DNA from: Arenibacter certesii DSM 19833
Lineage (GTDB): Bacteria; Bacteroidota; Bacteroidia; Flavobacteriales; Flavobacteriaceae
Direction: 5' to 3'
Length of the DNA stretch: 64,000 bases
NCBI RefSeq assembly: GCF_000429545.1
Contig: NZ_AUCB01000004.1
Location: forward strand, 62,001-126,000
Shown here: positions 10,322 through 19,704 of the stretch, piece after piece
How the letters are laid out: the number at the start of each line of letters is the position of its first letter
How positions within the stretch are numbered: position 1 is the first letter of the stretch
Notes under the pieces: model-generated
What the model saw: only the letters and a program-made list of their open reading frames with translations
The model's database searches: none
What the model was told of the DNA's origin: nothing
Made by a program: the position numbers and the translations under genes

Positions 10322-10369
10322 AAAATAGTAAAGCTGGACAATACACTTATTGTCCAGCTTTACTATTTT
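10322..10369. terminator. Perfect 21-bp hairpin terminator after GH92
   Basis: Two perfectly complementary 21-nt arms (10322-10342 and 10349-10369) are separated by the 6-nt loop ACACTT. The stem contains A-rich and T-rich flanks, so it can work in both directions. It lies 48 nt after the GH92 stop and separates the enzyme unit from the SusC/SusD unit. Confidence 0.85.
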
Positions 10370-10614
10370 AATTCTTTTTTATTTAATGGTATTTGTTAGG
10401 GTAGTGGTTGCTCCTACAATTAACCAATAACCTTTGATTTCATTAAAGCAGAGCTGAAATAAAAGTGCTAATAATTCTCTTTTTTTATTACAATCTTGTT
10501 GTTATGTTTGCCGCCGGACCTATATAAGTAAAATATCTGGTTTGTATTGATAGTATTTGCCTATTTAACGATACGTTTTATGCTTTTTTCGACAGGGAGC
10601 CGTCGATAGAATTC

Positions 10615-10630
10615 GCGAAAACGTTTGCGG
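10615..10630. promoter_or_regulatory. Candidate LacI-type operator upstream of susC
   Basis: A near-palindrome centred on CG (GCGAAAACGTTTGCGG, arms matching at 6 of 7 positions around AAACGTTT) lies about 120 nt upstream of the SusC start. Central-CG palindromes of this kind are typical of LacI/GalR-family operators. No LacI-family gene is seen in this window. Confidence 0.3.
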
Positions 10631-10692
10631 AAATTGTCCTTGGGCAAGTGGGCATTGTTGTTGGTCGAATTAGTTTTTTCTTTTGTCCAATA

Positions 10693-10709
10693 AGCATAAG
10701 TTTTATGCT
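10693..10709. promoter_or_regulatory. Inverted repeat AGCATAA-GTT-TTATGCT upstream of susC
   Basis: A perfect 7-bp inverted repeat with a 3-nt spacer lies 38 nt before the SusC start. A related half-site, GTTTTATGC, occurs about 125 nt further upstream. It may be an operator or a leader hairpin. The surrounding 473-nt gap holds no gene. Confidence 0.35.
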
Positions 10710-10747
10710 ATAATTAACAACTTATTAACTAATTAAAATTCAGAAGT

Positions 10748-13700
10748 ATGAGTAAGAAATTTCATTACTTTTTATTGCTTTTCGCATTTCTCTCTGTTCA
10801 GGGGATAATGGCGCAGGGCAATCCGGTTACAGGAATTGTTACCGATGATTTAGGTGCCCCCTTGCCAGGGGTAAATGTGGTGCAAAAGGGTACAACAAAT
10901 GGTACTTCCACAGATTTTGATGGTAATTTCAGTATCAATGTTCCTAGTACCGCTACTTTAATTTTTTCCTCTTTAGGTTTTACAACTAAAGAAGTTGCGG
11001 TTGGTGGACAATCAACAATAAATGTATCATTATCTGAAGATGCCGAGCAGTTAGGTGAAGTAGTAGTAACTGCTTTAGGTATTAAAAGGGAGAGAAAATC
11101 CTTAGGATACGCCTTACAAGAAATTAAGGGAGGTGATATTGTTGACTCACGTGAATCTAACGTTACTAATGCCCTTTCAGGTAAAGTGGCTGGATTACAG
11201 GTGGTTAAAGGTAGTAATGGGCCTGCTAGTTCTTCCAAAATTGTACTAAGAGGTAATAACTCCTTAACTGGGGATAACCAACCTTTAATTGTTGTTGATG
11301 GGGTACCTATGGATAACTTTACAGGATCTAACAACAACGATTTTTGGAATCCTGCTGCTGATATGGGAAATGGTCTTGGTGATCTAAACCCAGACAACAT
11401 AGAGAGCATGTCTGTACTAAAGGGGGCATCTGCTGCTGCTTTGTACGGATCCCGTGCTGGTAACGGTGTTATTTTAATTACTACAAAAACAGGTAAAGCC
11501 CAGAAAGGTTTAGGAGTGACCTATTCTGTTACTACAGGTTTCGAAACTATTTTTATGTCTCCTGAGTTGCAAAATGAATTTGGACAAGGTATGGATGGTA
11601 TTCATGATCCTAAGTCTGGTTCTAGTTGGGGTCCTAAAATTGCTGGCCAGTCCGTAGAGAATTGGAATGGTGAGCAAACTAACTTAAGGGCTTATAACAA
11701 TTTAGACAACTATATTAAAACTGGCTTCAGCGTTAATCATAGCCTTGCTTTTCAGCAGCAAGTAAGTGAAGCTACTTCCTTATATACCTCCGCAACTTAT
11801 TTTAGTGATGACAGTAAGATTCCTGGAGCTTCATTGGATAGATTAAACTTGCTAACCCGTGCAGTTTCTACTTTTGGAGATAATAAGAATTGGTCTACAG
11901 ATGTAAAGGTACAGTACATGAAAACTACTGCACAAAATAGACCGGTGAGTGGTATTAATAACTCTAACGTTTTTGGCACTATATATCTACTGCCAAGATC
12001 TTTAGATATTACCGAGCTAAGAAATAATAGTGATGAATTTGGTAATATGATATGGTATCAACCAGGTGGAAATGGAGTTAACCCATATTGGGCAGCCAGT
12101 AATAACTTAAACACCGATTCTAGAGACCGATTCTTACTAAGTGGTGCTATTAAGAACGAAATTACCGATTGGTTAAGTGCAGAAGTTAGAGCAGGAGCTG
12201 ATTTGTATACCACCAATACGGAGTCTAAGCTTTATGCTGGGAGCCCACTTGGGACTACCGGACGTTTTTCTATGGGCAAGGAAACCTTCGTAGAAAGTAA
12301 TTATAGTGCCTTATTGACCGCATCTAAAGATAACTTGTTTGGAAAGTTTGGAGGAGCTCTTACCTTGGGAGGAAATCTTATGGCGCAAGAAAATAGTAGT
12401 TTAGGTGCTAATGCAGGGGAATTGGAAGTGCCAAACCTTTTCTCTTTAAACAATGGAAAAGATAAGGCTACTGTAAGTCAGGGGTTTAGCGAAAAGAGAA
12501 TCAACTCTTTGTACGGAACCCTGCAGTTAAATTATGATGGTTATTTCTTTATTGATGTAACTGGCCGTAATGATTGGTCCTCTACATTAAGCAAGGAAAA
12601 TAGGTCTTTCTTTTACCCATCTATAAGTACTTCACTAGTAGTTTCTGATTTGATCCAAAACAATGGAGGTAATATACCAGAGTGGCTTACCTATGCTAAA
12701 TTAAGAGCTTCACATGCGCAGGTAGGTAACGACTTAAGTCCATATCAGTTATATAATACTTATAATATCAACAAAGATCCAAACGGCAATACTGTTGCTG
12801 GAAGTGGAGGGACATTATATAATCCTGACGTAAAAAGTGAGTTGATTAAATCTAATGAAGTAGGTTTGGAAGCACGTTTTTTCCAGAACAGACTTAGTTT
12901 TGACTTTGCTTACTACAAATCCAATGCAACCCGTCAATTAATAGACTTGCCATTAAACCCTTTAAGTGGATATAATTCAGTTAAAGCCAATGCAGGTGAT
13001 ATTCAGAACGAAGGGATAGAGTTAATGGTGAATGCGAGGATATTTGATAATCCTAACGGATTTAACTGGGATACCTCAATAAACTATTCTAAGAATGAGA
13101 ATACCGTAGTAGAATTAACCGATGAGGTTACTCAGTATGGTTTAGGTGGATATGATAACATATCTATTCTTGCGGTAGCAGGTGAATTATATGGTGAGAT
13201 ATACGGTACAAAATACCGCAGGGTAGAGGATGCTTCCAGTCCTAATTATAATAAAATTATTGTAGATGGTGCTGGTATTCCTTTGGCAGCAGATGGTAGG
13301 TTTAAACTTGGAAACCAACAGCCTGATGCCATGATCGGATGGACGAACAACTTTAGGTACAAAAACTTTGGCTTAAGCTTTTTGGTGGATGCAAGATTAG
13401 GAGGAGAAATATTCTCTGGAACCAACTTGGCAATTGGTAGAAGCGGAACCGGTGCTGAAACCGTTGTTAATGGTGAAAGAGCAGATATCGTCTTTGACGG
13501 AGTTGTTGAAGATGGAAATGGTGGGTTTGTAGCAAATACAACAGCTGTTTCTGCTCAGGATTACTGGACAACTTTAAGTGATAGATCTGGTAACTTAGGA
13601 ATTACTGAAGCTAATATTTTTGATGCAACTAATATTCGTTTAAGAAGTGTACAGTTAGATTATAATTTACCTTCAAAATGGTTGGACGGAATGTCTGTGC

Positions 13701-13870
13701 AAAACGCAAAAATTGGCGTATCTGTAAATAATGTTTGGATGATTCATAGTAACTTAAATGGTGTGGATCCTGAATCAGTGTACGCAACCAGTTCTAACGC
13801 CGTAGGATTCGAGAATCTTACCTCTCCTACTTCTAGATCGGTATTTTTAAACTTAGCAATTAGTTTCTAA
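10748..13870 (+). CDS. SusC/RagA-type TonB-dependent glycan transporter (first pair)
   Basis: This 1040-residue outer-membrane protein begins with a signal peptide ending near GIMAQ. A carboxypeptidase-like regulatory domain follows (about residues 25-95, with GVNVVQKGTTNGTSTDFDG). Next come a TonB-box-like segment (GEVVVTALG) and a plug domain containing ALYGSRAGNGVILITTK. The remainder is a beta-barrel ending in a terminal aromatic residue (LNLAISF). It imports oligosaccharides as a complex with the SusD lipoprotein encoded 13 nt downstream. The N-terminal 130 residues closely resemble the SusC at 16294, pointing to a tandem duplication. The substrate is inferred from the adjacent GH20 and GH92 enzymes to be a mannose- and GlcNAc-containing glycan. 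Confidence 0.95.
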   Translation: MSKKFHYFLLLFAFLSVQGIMAQGNPVTGIVTDDLGAPLPGVNVVQKGTTNGTSTDFDGNFSINVPSTATLIFSSLGFTTKEVAVGGQSTINVSLSEDAEQLGEVVVTALGIKRERKSLGYALQEIKGGDIVDSRESNVTNALSGKVAGLQVVKGSNGPASSSKIVLRGNNSLTGDNQPLIVVDGVPMDNFTGSNNNDFWNPAADMGNGLGDLNPDNIESMSVLKGASAAALYGSRAGNGVILITTKTGKAQKGLGVTYSVTTGFETIFMSPELQNEFGQGMDGIHDPKSGSSWGPKIAGQSVENWNGEQTNLRAYNNLDNYIKTGFSVNHSLAFQQQVSEATSLYTSATYFSDDSKIPGASLDRLNLLTRAVSTFGDNKNWSTDVKVQYMKTTAQNRPVSGINNSNVFGTIYLLPRSLDITELRNNSDEFGNMIWYQPGGNGVNPYWAASNNLNTDSRDRFLLSGAIKNEITDWLSAEVRAGADLYTTNTESKLYAGSPLGTTGRFSMGKETFVESNYSALLTASKDNLFGKFGGALTLGGNLMAQENSSLGANAGELEVPNLFSLNNGKDKATVSQGFSEKRINSLYGTLQLNYDGYFFIDVTGRNDWSSTLSKENRSFFYPSISTSLVVSDLIQNNGGNIPEWLTYAKLRASHAQVGNDLSPYQLYNTYNINKDPNGNTVAGSGGTLYNPDVKSELIKSNEVGLEARFFQNRLSFDFAYYKSNATRQLIDLPLNPLSGYNSVKANAGDIQNEGIELMVNARIFDNPNGFNWDTSINYSKNENTVVELTDEVTQYGLGGYDNISILAVAGELYGEIYGTKYRRVEDASSPNYNKIIVDGAGIPLAADGRFKLGNQQPDAMIGWTNNFRYKNFGLSFLVDARLGGEIFSGTNLAIGRSGTGAETVVNGERADIVFDGVVEDGNGGFVANTTAVSAQDYWTTLSDRSGNLGITEANIFDATNIRLRSVQLDYNLPSKWLDGMSVQNAKIGVSVNNVWMIHSNLNGVDPESVYATSSNAVGFENLTSPTSRSVFLNLAISF

Positions 13871-13883
13871 AAAAATATAAAAA

Positions 13884-15824
13884 ATGATAAAAATGAAGAA
13901 TATAACTATAAAGCTTGGGTTGCTATGTACAATGGCAGTCTCCGTTATTTCCTGTTCGGACTTTGAGGAAATAAACCAAAGTCCCACAGCAGCAACTGCG
14001 GAGCAGGTGCAAGTGGAGTACTTTATTAACAACTCCATAGTTGGTGCACAACAGAATCCTCACGTTGCTGAAAGAGCGTTTGTATTATACTGGAAGGCTG
14101 CTGGAAGACAAGATATGACCAATACGTTGCCAGTAGGTAGTTATAATGATGGTTGGTCAGGTGATTATTATAACGCTATATCAGACTGGTTGAAACATAC
14201 CTATACCGCTATCCAAGTCGCTGATCAGCAGATTGAAGCGGGTACGGTAAAAGAGTATACTAATAACTTAAAACAAGTCGCTAGAATTTGGAGAGCCTAT
14301 TTAATGAGCGAAATGTCCGATAACTTTGGACCAATGCCTATAAATGGTTTCCAAGGAGTGAATCCAGACTTTAACAGCGTGGAAGAGGTATACTCTTATA
14401 TGTTAGATGAACTTAAAGATGCTGTGGCCGAATTGGATACAGATATTTCAGTTCCAGATAACGTGAGTAAATTAGATCCTGCTTACGGGTATAATTTTGC
14501 TAAGTGGCAAAAATATGCCAACTCTATGAGAATGCGTTTGGCAATGCGTCTATCAGAAGCAAATCCTTCTAAGGCACAAAATGAGTTTGAAGATGCAGCT
14601 GCTGGTAGTGTTTTTATCGCTACAAATGCGGATAACTTTAAGGTAGCTGAAAAAGGTGGTTGGGATGATCTTACTGGTGTAATGACTAGAGAGTGGAATC
14701 ACCAGTGGTTGTCTTCTACCATGAATAACCTAATGATTGGTCTAGGAGGGGTATCTTCTTCTGATCAGTTACCAACAGATTTGCATTCACATATTAAGCC
14801 GGCGGGTTATATGGGGCTTAAATTTAACAATCACTTTACCAATTTGACGAATGATCCATCTGCAGGATTTTGGTTTGATGGTTTGCATGAAACCATCGAT
14901 CCAAGAGCGTACGAGGCATTTATCATACCAGGTTACTTTGATAACCCAGAAATGAATACATATCCTTCTTGGGATGCTAACTTTACTTCAATTACAGAGA
15001 GAAGTTTAATTGTTGGAGCTAAAGATACCAAGGATAACGGGGAGACAGATGATATAAAAGTAGAAGCTGCGTTTACTTGGAATGCATTTTCACTAGGTAG
15101 TTGGGGAGATAAAGGTGGTAAAAATGAACTTAGAGGCTGGGGTGGAACACAACCTCGCTTGGCCAATAAATTTAGGAATGGTAGTTCTGAGCGTATATTC
15201 TTTGCTGCTTGGGAAACCCAATTTTTACTAGCTGAAGCTGCTGTAAGAGGTTGGAGCACTCCAGTGGGTGGACAAGCTGCTTATGAAGCTGGAATTGAGC
15301 AAAGTTTTGCATATTGGAATGTTACGCAGTTTTATGGTGATTATATTACCTCTCAGGATTACAACAGAGCAGGTACTTCTGTAAGTTGGAATCACACCGT
15401 TGAGCCTACTTCAGAGGCCATGACGTATGTTGATGGTTATTCTGGTGTTCCTGGCGTAACTACCTTTACTTATCCTAAAAATGACATATATGAAGGAGGA
15501 AGTGTAAAGAATGACTTGTTAACCAAGATTATTACCCAGAAATTCATCGCACAAACACCCTGGTTGCCATTGGAGACATGGAATGATCATAGAAGGTTAG
15601 GACTTCCATTCTTTGAAAACCCAGCAATAGAAAATGCATTGCCTAGTTTACCGGCAATTACGCAGTCCAATTACATGACAAATAGTGTGAATTTCTTTCC
15701 TCAGCGTTTGAAGTATCCATCTAGCCTGGAAAATAACGTTCCTGAAGGTTACCAACAGGCTGTTGGCCACTTAGGTGGATCTGATGATGTGTTTACGCCA
15801 CTTTGGTGGGCAAAACAAAACTAA
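13884..15824 (+). CDS. SusD/RagB-family surface glycan-binding lipoprotein (first pair)
   Basis: A 646-residue lipoprotein with a signal ending in VISC (Cys24 from this start). A second Met three codons in, at 13893, is an equally good start. The mature N-terminus (DFEEINQSPTAAT) and the C-terminal KYPSSLENNVPEGYQQAV segment fit the SusD-like_2 subfamily. It caps the SusC barrel and captures glycan at the cell surface. The gene follows its SusC partner after 13 nt, so the two form an operon closed by the hairpin at 15846-15868. Confidence 0.92.
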   Translation: MIKMKNITIKLGLLCTMAVSVISCSDFEEINQSPTAATAEQVQVEYFINNSIVGAQQNPHVAERAFVLYWKAAGRQDMTNTLPVGSYNDGWSGDYYNAISDWLKHTYTAIQVADQQIEAGTVKEYTNNLKQVARIWRAYLMSEMSDNFGPMPINGFQGVNPDFNSVEEVYSYMLDELKDAVAELDTDISVPDNVSKLDPAYGYNFAKWQKYANSMRMRLAMRLSEANPSKAQNEFEDAAAGSVFIATNADNFKVAEKGGWDDLTGVMTREWNHQWLSSTMNNLMIGLGGVSSSDQLPTDLHSHIKPAGYMGLKFNNHFTNLTNDPSAGFWFDGLHETIDPRAYEAFIIPGYFDNPEMNTYPSWDANFTSITERSLIVGAKDTKDNGETDDIKVEAAFTWNAFSLGSWGDKGGKNELRGWGGTQPRLANKFRNGSSERIFFAAWETQFLLAEAAVRGWSTPVGGQAAYEAGIEQSFAYWNVTQFYGDYITSQDYNRAGTSVSWNHTVEPTSEAMTYVDGYSGVPGVTTFTYPKNDIYEGGSVKNDLLTKIITQKFIAQTPWLPLETWNDHRRLGLPFFENPAIENALPSLPAITQSNYMTNSVNFFPQRLKYPSSLENNVPEGYQQAVGHLGGSDDVFTPLWWAKQN

Positions 15825-15845
15825 TATTTAAACACTTTTAATAAA

Positions 15846-15876
15846 AAGGCCGTCCGAAAGGATGGCTTTTTTTTTA
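15846..15876 (+). terminator. Rho-independent terminator after first susCD
   Basis: A hairpin with arms near GGCCGTCC and GGATGGCT around a GAAA loop is followed by a run of T residues, 22 nt after the SusD stop. This is a clear intrinsic terminator. Confidence 0.85.
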
Positions 15877-16171
15877 TAATCCACAGTACACTTAGGCTAA
15901 ATCTAATCCTTTACTGATATAGTTTCATCAATGTTGGCCCCCCTCTTAGTGGTACATTTATATGGTCGTCTATTTCAAAACCTTTGTGGGGAATCTGACA
16001 AATAAAATCTTCCTTTTTTTATTTGTTCCTAAACTCAATTACCTCCTCAGTTAAATTGCCAGATTTGATAGCAACATTCAAACCTAATTTCGCAAAATTA
16101 GCCCTTATTCAAACCTTAGTTTTTCTTAATAAATAGTTAATTGATTAGAGTCATTCATCGATATTAAGTGT

Positions 16172-16199
16172 AGTTAAACGTAAATAGTGGCGTTTAACT
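16172..16199. promoter_or_regulatory. Inverted repeat AGTTAAACG-N10-CGTTTAACT upstream of second susC
   Basis: A perfect 9-bp inverted repeat with a 10-nt spacer lies 95 nt before the second SusC gene, in a 417-nt non-coding gap. The arm size and one-turn spacing fit a dimeric regulator site. The AAACG/CGTTT core is also found, in looser form, upstream of the other two susC genes. Confidence 0.4.
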
Positions 16200-16293
16200 C
16201 TTATTTCTTCGTGAATTGATTAATTTTTTAAGATTAAATTAACAACTGGCTAGAGCTAATGGCTCACTTTAACTAACTTAAATATTTATTAGA

Positions 16294-19200
16294 ATGAACA
16301 AAAGACTTCATTATTACTTAATGTTTTTCGCATTGCTCCTCATTCAGGTGAGCGTGGCGCAAAACATTCCCGTTACCGGTACGGTAACCGATGATTTAGG
16401 TGTTCCCCTCCCAGGGGTGAATGTGGTAGAAAGAGGTACAACAAACGGTACTTCCACTGATTTTGATGGAAACTATTCCATTAATGTGCCCGGTGCTGCA
16501 ACGTTGGTATTCTCATCTTTAGGATTTACAACTAAAGAGATGGCTGTAGGGGGAAAAAAAGTAATCAATATAACGCTATCTGAAGATGCCGAGCAATTGG
16601 GCGAAGTAGTCGTTACAGCCTTGGGTATAAGAAGAGAGACCAAAGCTCTTGGATACGCTATGACGGAAGTTCAAGGTGAAGAATTGGCAAGAATCAATGT
16701 CGTTAACCCTGTTCAATCGTTGCAAGGAAAGGCTCCTGGTGTTAGTATCGGTTCTTCTGATGGGGGATTGTTTGGGAATTCCAAAATTCAAATACGTGGT
16801 GTATCAACGTTAAATTCAAGTAATAACCAACCCATATTTGTTATAGATGGTGTAATCCTAGAAAATGGGACATCTGGTGCAAGTGCTGACTGGAACAGTT
16901 CCTCTAATGATTATGGTAATATGCTTAAAAACCTTAATCCAGATGACTATAAGACCATTTCCATACTTAAGGGGGCGGCGGCAACTGCTTTATATGGGTC
17001 TAGAGGTATAAACGGGGTGGTATTAATTACTACCAAGGATGGATCTGGAACCAAAGGTATTGGGGTGACAGTAAGGCAATCAGTAGGTTTTGATATTGCT
17101 TATAAAGGGCCTGACTTGCAAAATGAGTACGGTCCAGGTACATTGGCAGGGTATGTAGATTATGGAGAGCAGGATGGTGATAATAATTATTACAATTGGG
17201 ATACACAACAGTTTTATTATAATTCTGATGGTGTTCCATCGCTACGAAACCATGCGGGTGGAGGTCTTGGATATGGTCCCAAATTTGATGGTAGACTTAT
17301 AGAAGATTACGATGGAACAATGGTTCCTTACGTAGCGCAAAAGAGTAATATGTTGGATGCTTATAGTACGGGTATTAACACGAATACTTCAGTGGCATTA
17401 AGCGGAGGAAATGAAAACGGAAATTTCTATCTCTCAGACTCCTATAATGACAGAACAGGAACTTTGCCTAACAACTCTTTCAAAAGAAATTCCTTGCTCT
17501 TTAGGGGGTCCTATAATCTGGCCTCTTGGTTACGTGCAAGTGCATCGGTTTCCTTTACAAATTCAAACTCCCATAACCCAAGAAATGATATTTCACAAGG
17601 TTTTTTTGATGGTACTTTTGAAAGAACCTATAATACATCAAAATATAAGCAAAACAAATATTGGCAAGCTTCCCATGGAGGTGTCCCCAATGCAAATTTT
17701 GGAGATGATTTTACAGATGTCCCCAATAGAGGTCTGTGGTTTGCTTATGAAAATGACAATAACTACAACAAAGAAACAGTCGTAAGGCCTATTGTTACCC
17801 TAGCAGCTGATGTTACCGACTGGTTAACGGTTACGGCAGAAGGAAATATGAATCACTTCACCACGGAGTTTGAAGCAAAAAACTTGGGTGGTGGTTTCGC
17901 CAATGAAGGTGGATCTTATGAATTAAGACATAACAAAGATGTTAGTAAAACGGGTAAATTAACTTTTAATTTTAATAAAGATATTAGTCCAGATCTTTCG
18001 GCAGGTTTGCTGCTTGGTGGTGAAATTTGGTCACATGAGCAGTCGTACACAAGTGGTTGGACCGATGGTGGGCTAATTGTTCCAGGTAGATTTTACTTGG
18101 GTAACTCTATTAGGACACAAAAGGGTTCTGGAGGTGTTTCAGATACTAAACAACTTAATTCTGCTTATTTCTTAGCCAACTTATCCTATAAAGAACAATT
18201 ATATTTGGATATTACCGGTCGAAATGACTGGTCTTCCGCTTTAGTATATACTGATGGCTCAGGAAATAATTCTTATTTCTATCCTTCTGTTTCTGGTTCT
18301 TGGATTTTTAGTGAGACTATAGGAAAATCAGACTGGTTCACCTTTGGGAAATTACGTGCTTCTTGGGCACAAGTTGGTTCGGATACCAGTCCATATACCA
18401 TCAACAGAGGTTATGGTCAAGGCAGTATAGATAACGGTGGTAGTTTTATTTACACCAATTCGGTCAATACCACTCTAGTAGATAGAAGTATTAAGCCCGA
18501 ACTAAAAGATTCTTATGAGATTGGAGCAGATGTTCGGTTTTTTAATAATAGATTAGGTATAGATGTTGCCTATTATGATGAAACTATTTCCGAACAAATT
18601 GGAAATGTACCCCTACCTAGTGAATCGGGGTATAATAGTCTTCTTACCAATATAGGAACCCTGACCAATACAGGTCTTGAGTTATCCGTTACGGGAACTC
18701 CAATTAAAGCGAATAATTTTAGTTGGAATACAACCTTTAATTATTGGGACAATACTACTAAGATAGATAAGGTGCATCCAGATTTTGGAGAATATAAGAG
18801 CTTAGGTGGAGACATTTCTTATGGTAACTTCCGAGTTGGGTCTGTTGCTTTTGAAGGTGGTGAATATGGTGTATTATATTCCGATAGTGCACCTAAAAAG
18901 TTTGAGTCTTCTGATCCAAATCATCCGAATAATGGAAAGAAACAGTTGATTTGGGTAGATTCTAGACGAGGAGCTTATTTTGAGAGAAGTGGAAAGCCTG
19001 AAGAAGTTGGAAAAGCTCAGCCAGATTTTGAAGGGTCTTGGAATAATGAGTTTAATATTGGAAACTTTAATATGTCTATATTATTGGACGCTCGTTATGG
19101 AGGACACATGGCTTCCTACTCCAGCAGATATGGAACTGCTTATGGTTATACGGAAAGATCGTTACGTGGTAGAGACCCCGAACATGGTGGTGTAACCTGG

Positions 19201-19686
19201 ACTTCTGGGTATAGCGATATCCAAGGCACCCAATTTAGTGACGGAATTATTCCTGACGGGGTATTTGCTGAAGGACAAACTGTTACCGCACCAAATGGCT
19301 CAACAGTGGATGTAGGTGGTATGACTTATCAAGAAGCTTTTGACGCAGGTCATGTGGAACCTACACATGCCAGTTATTATAATTATCGCCTAAATTCTTG
19401 GGGTAATGGAGTGGTAAACGACGACTGGTTTGCAGAGGTGAAATATATTGCTTTAAGGAATATATCTCTTGGGTATAATTTACCAAAAATGGCTGCAAAT
19501 AAGATGGGAGCAAGGAATGTATATTTAGGGATAAATGCTAGAAATGTGGTCTACTTATATAACTCTTTGCCTAATAATATCAATCCAGAAAGTTTTAGGG
19601 GAACCACAAGCTCGGATTCATTCCGGGAGCGTTCATTTAGTCCATATATGGCGAGTTATACCTTTTCAATTGCTATAGACTTTTAA
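16294..19686 (+). CDS. SusC/RagA-type TonB-dependent glycan transporter (second pair)
   Basis: An 1130-residue outer-membrane transporter with the same layout as the SusC at 10748: signal peptide ending near VSVAQ, carboxypeptidase-like domain with GVNVVERGTTNGTSTDFDG, TonB-box-like GEVVVTALG, plug with ALYGSRGINGVVLITTK, then a barrel ending in FSIAIDF. It is about 90 residues longer than the first copy. The N-terminal domains are very similar while the barrels diverge, which fits duplication followed by change of substrate. It pairs with the SusD encoded 18 nt downstream. A long gap with its own inverted repeat indicates separate transcription from the first pair. Confidence 0.95.
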   Translation: MNKRLHYYLMFFALLLIQVSVAQNIPVTGTVTDDLGVPLPGVNVVERGTTNGTSTDFDGNYSINVPGAATLVFSSLGFTTKEMAVGGKKVINITLSEDAEQLGEVVVTALGIRRETKALGYAMTEVQGEELARINVVNPVQSLQGKAPGVSIGSSDGGLFGNSKIQIRGVSTLNSSNNQPIFVIDGVILENGTSGASADWNSSSNDYGNMLKNLNPDDYKTISILKGAAATALYGSRGINGVVLITTKDGSGTKGIGVTVRQSVGFDIAYKGPDLQNEYGPGTLAGYVDYGEQDGDNNYYNWDTQQFYYNSDGVPSLRNHAGGGLGYGPKFDGRLIEDYDGTMVPYVAQKSNMLDAYSTGINTNTSVALSGGNENGNFYLSDSYNDRTGTLPNNSFKRNSLLFRGSYNLASWLRASASVSFTNSNSHNPRNDISQGFFDGTFERTYNTSKYKQNKYWQASHGGVPNANFGDDFTDVPNRGLWFAYENDNNYNKETVVRPIVTLAADVTDWLTVTAEGNMNHFTTEFEAKNLGGGFANEGGSYELRHNKDVSKTGKLTFNFNKDISPDLSAGLLLGGEIWSHEQSYTSGWTDGGLIVPGRFYLGNSIRTQKGSGGVSDTKQLNSAYFLANLSYKEQLYLDITGRNDWSSALVYTDGSGNNSYFYPSVSGSWIFSETIGKSDWFTFGKLRASWAQVGSDTSPYTINRGYGQGSIDNGGSFIYTNSVNTTLVDRSIKPELKDSYEIGADVRFFNNRLGIDVAYYDETISEQIGNVPLPSESGYNSLLTNIGTLTNTGLELSVTGTPIKANNFSWNTTFNYWDNTTKIDKVHPDFGEYKSLGGDISYGNFRVGSVAFEGGEYGVLYSDSAPKKFESSDPNHPNNGKKQLIWVDSRRGAYFERSGKPEEVGKAQPDFEGSWNNEFNIGNFNMSILLDARYGGHMASYSSRYGTAYGYTERSLRGRDPEHGGVTWTSGYSDIQGTQFSDGIIPDGVFAEGQTVTAPNGSTVDVGGMTYQEAFDAGHVEPTHASYYNYRLNSWGNGVVNDDWFAEVKYIALRNISLGYNLPKMAANKMGARNVYLGINARNVVYLYNSLPNNINPESFRGTTSSDSFRERSFSPYMASYTFSIAIDF

Positions 19687-19704
19687 TAATAAATAACTAA
19701 AAAG

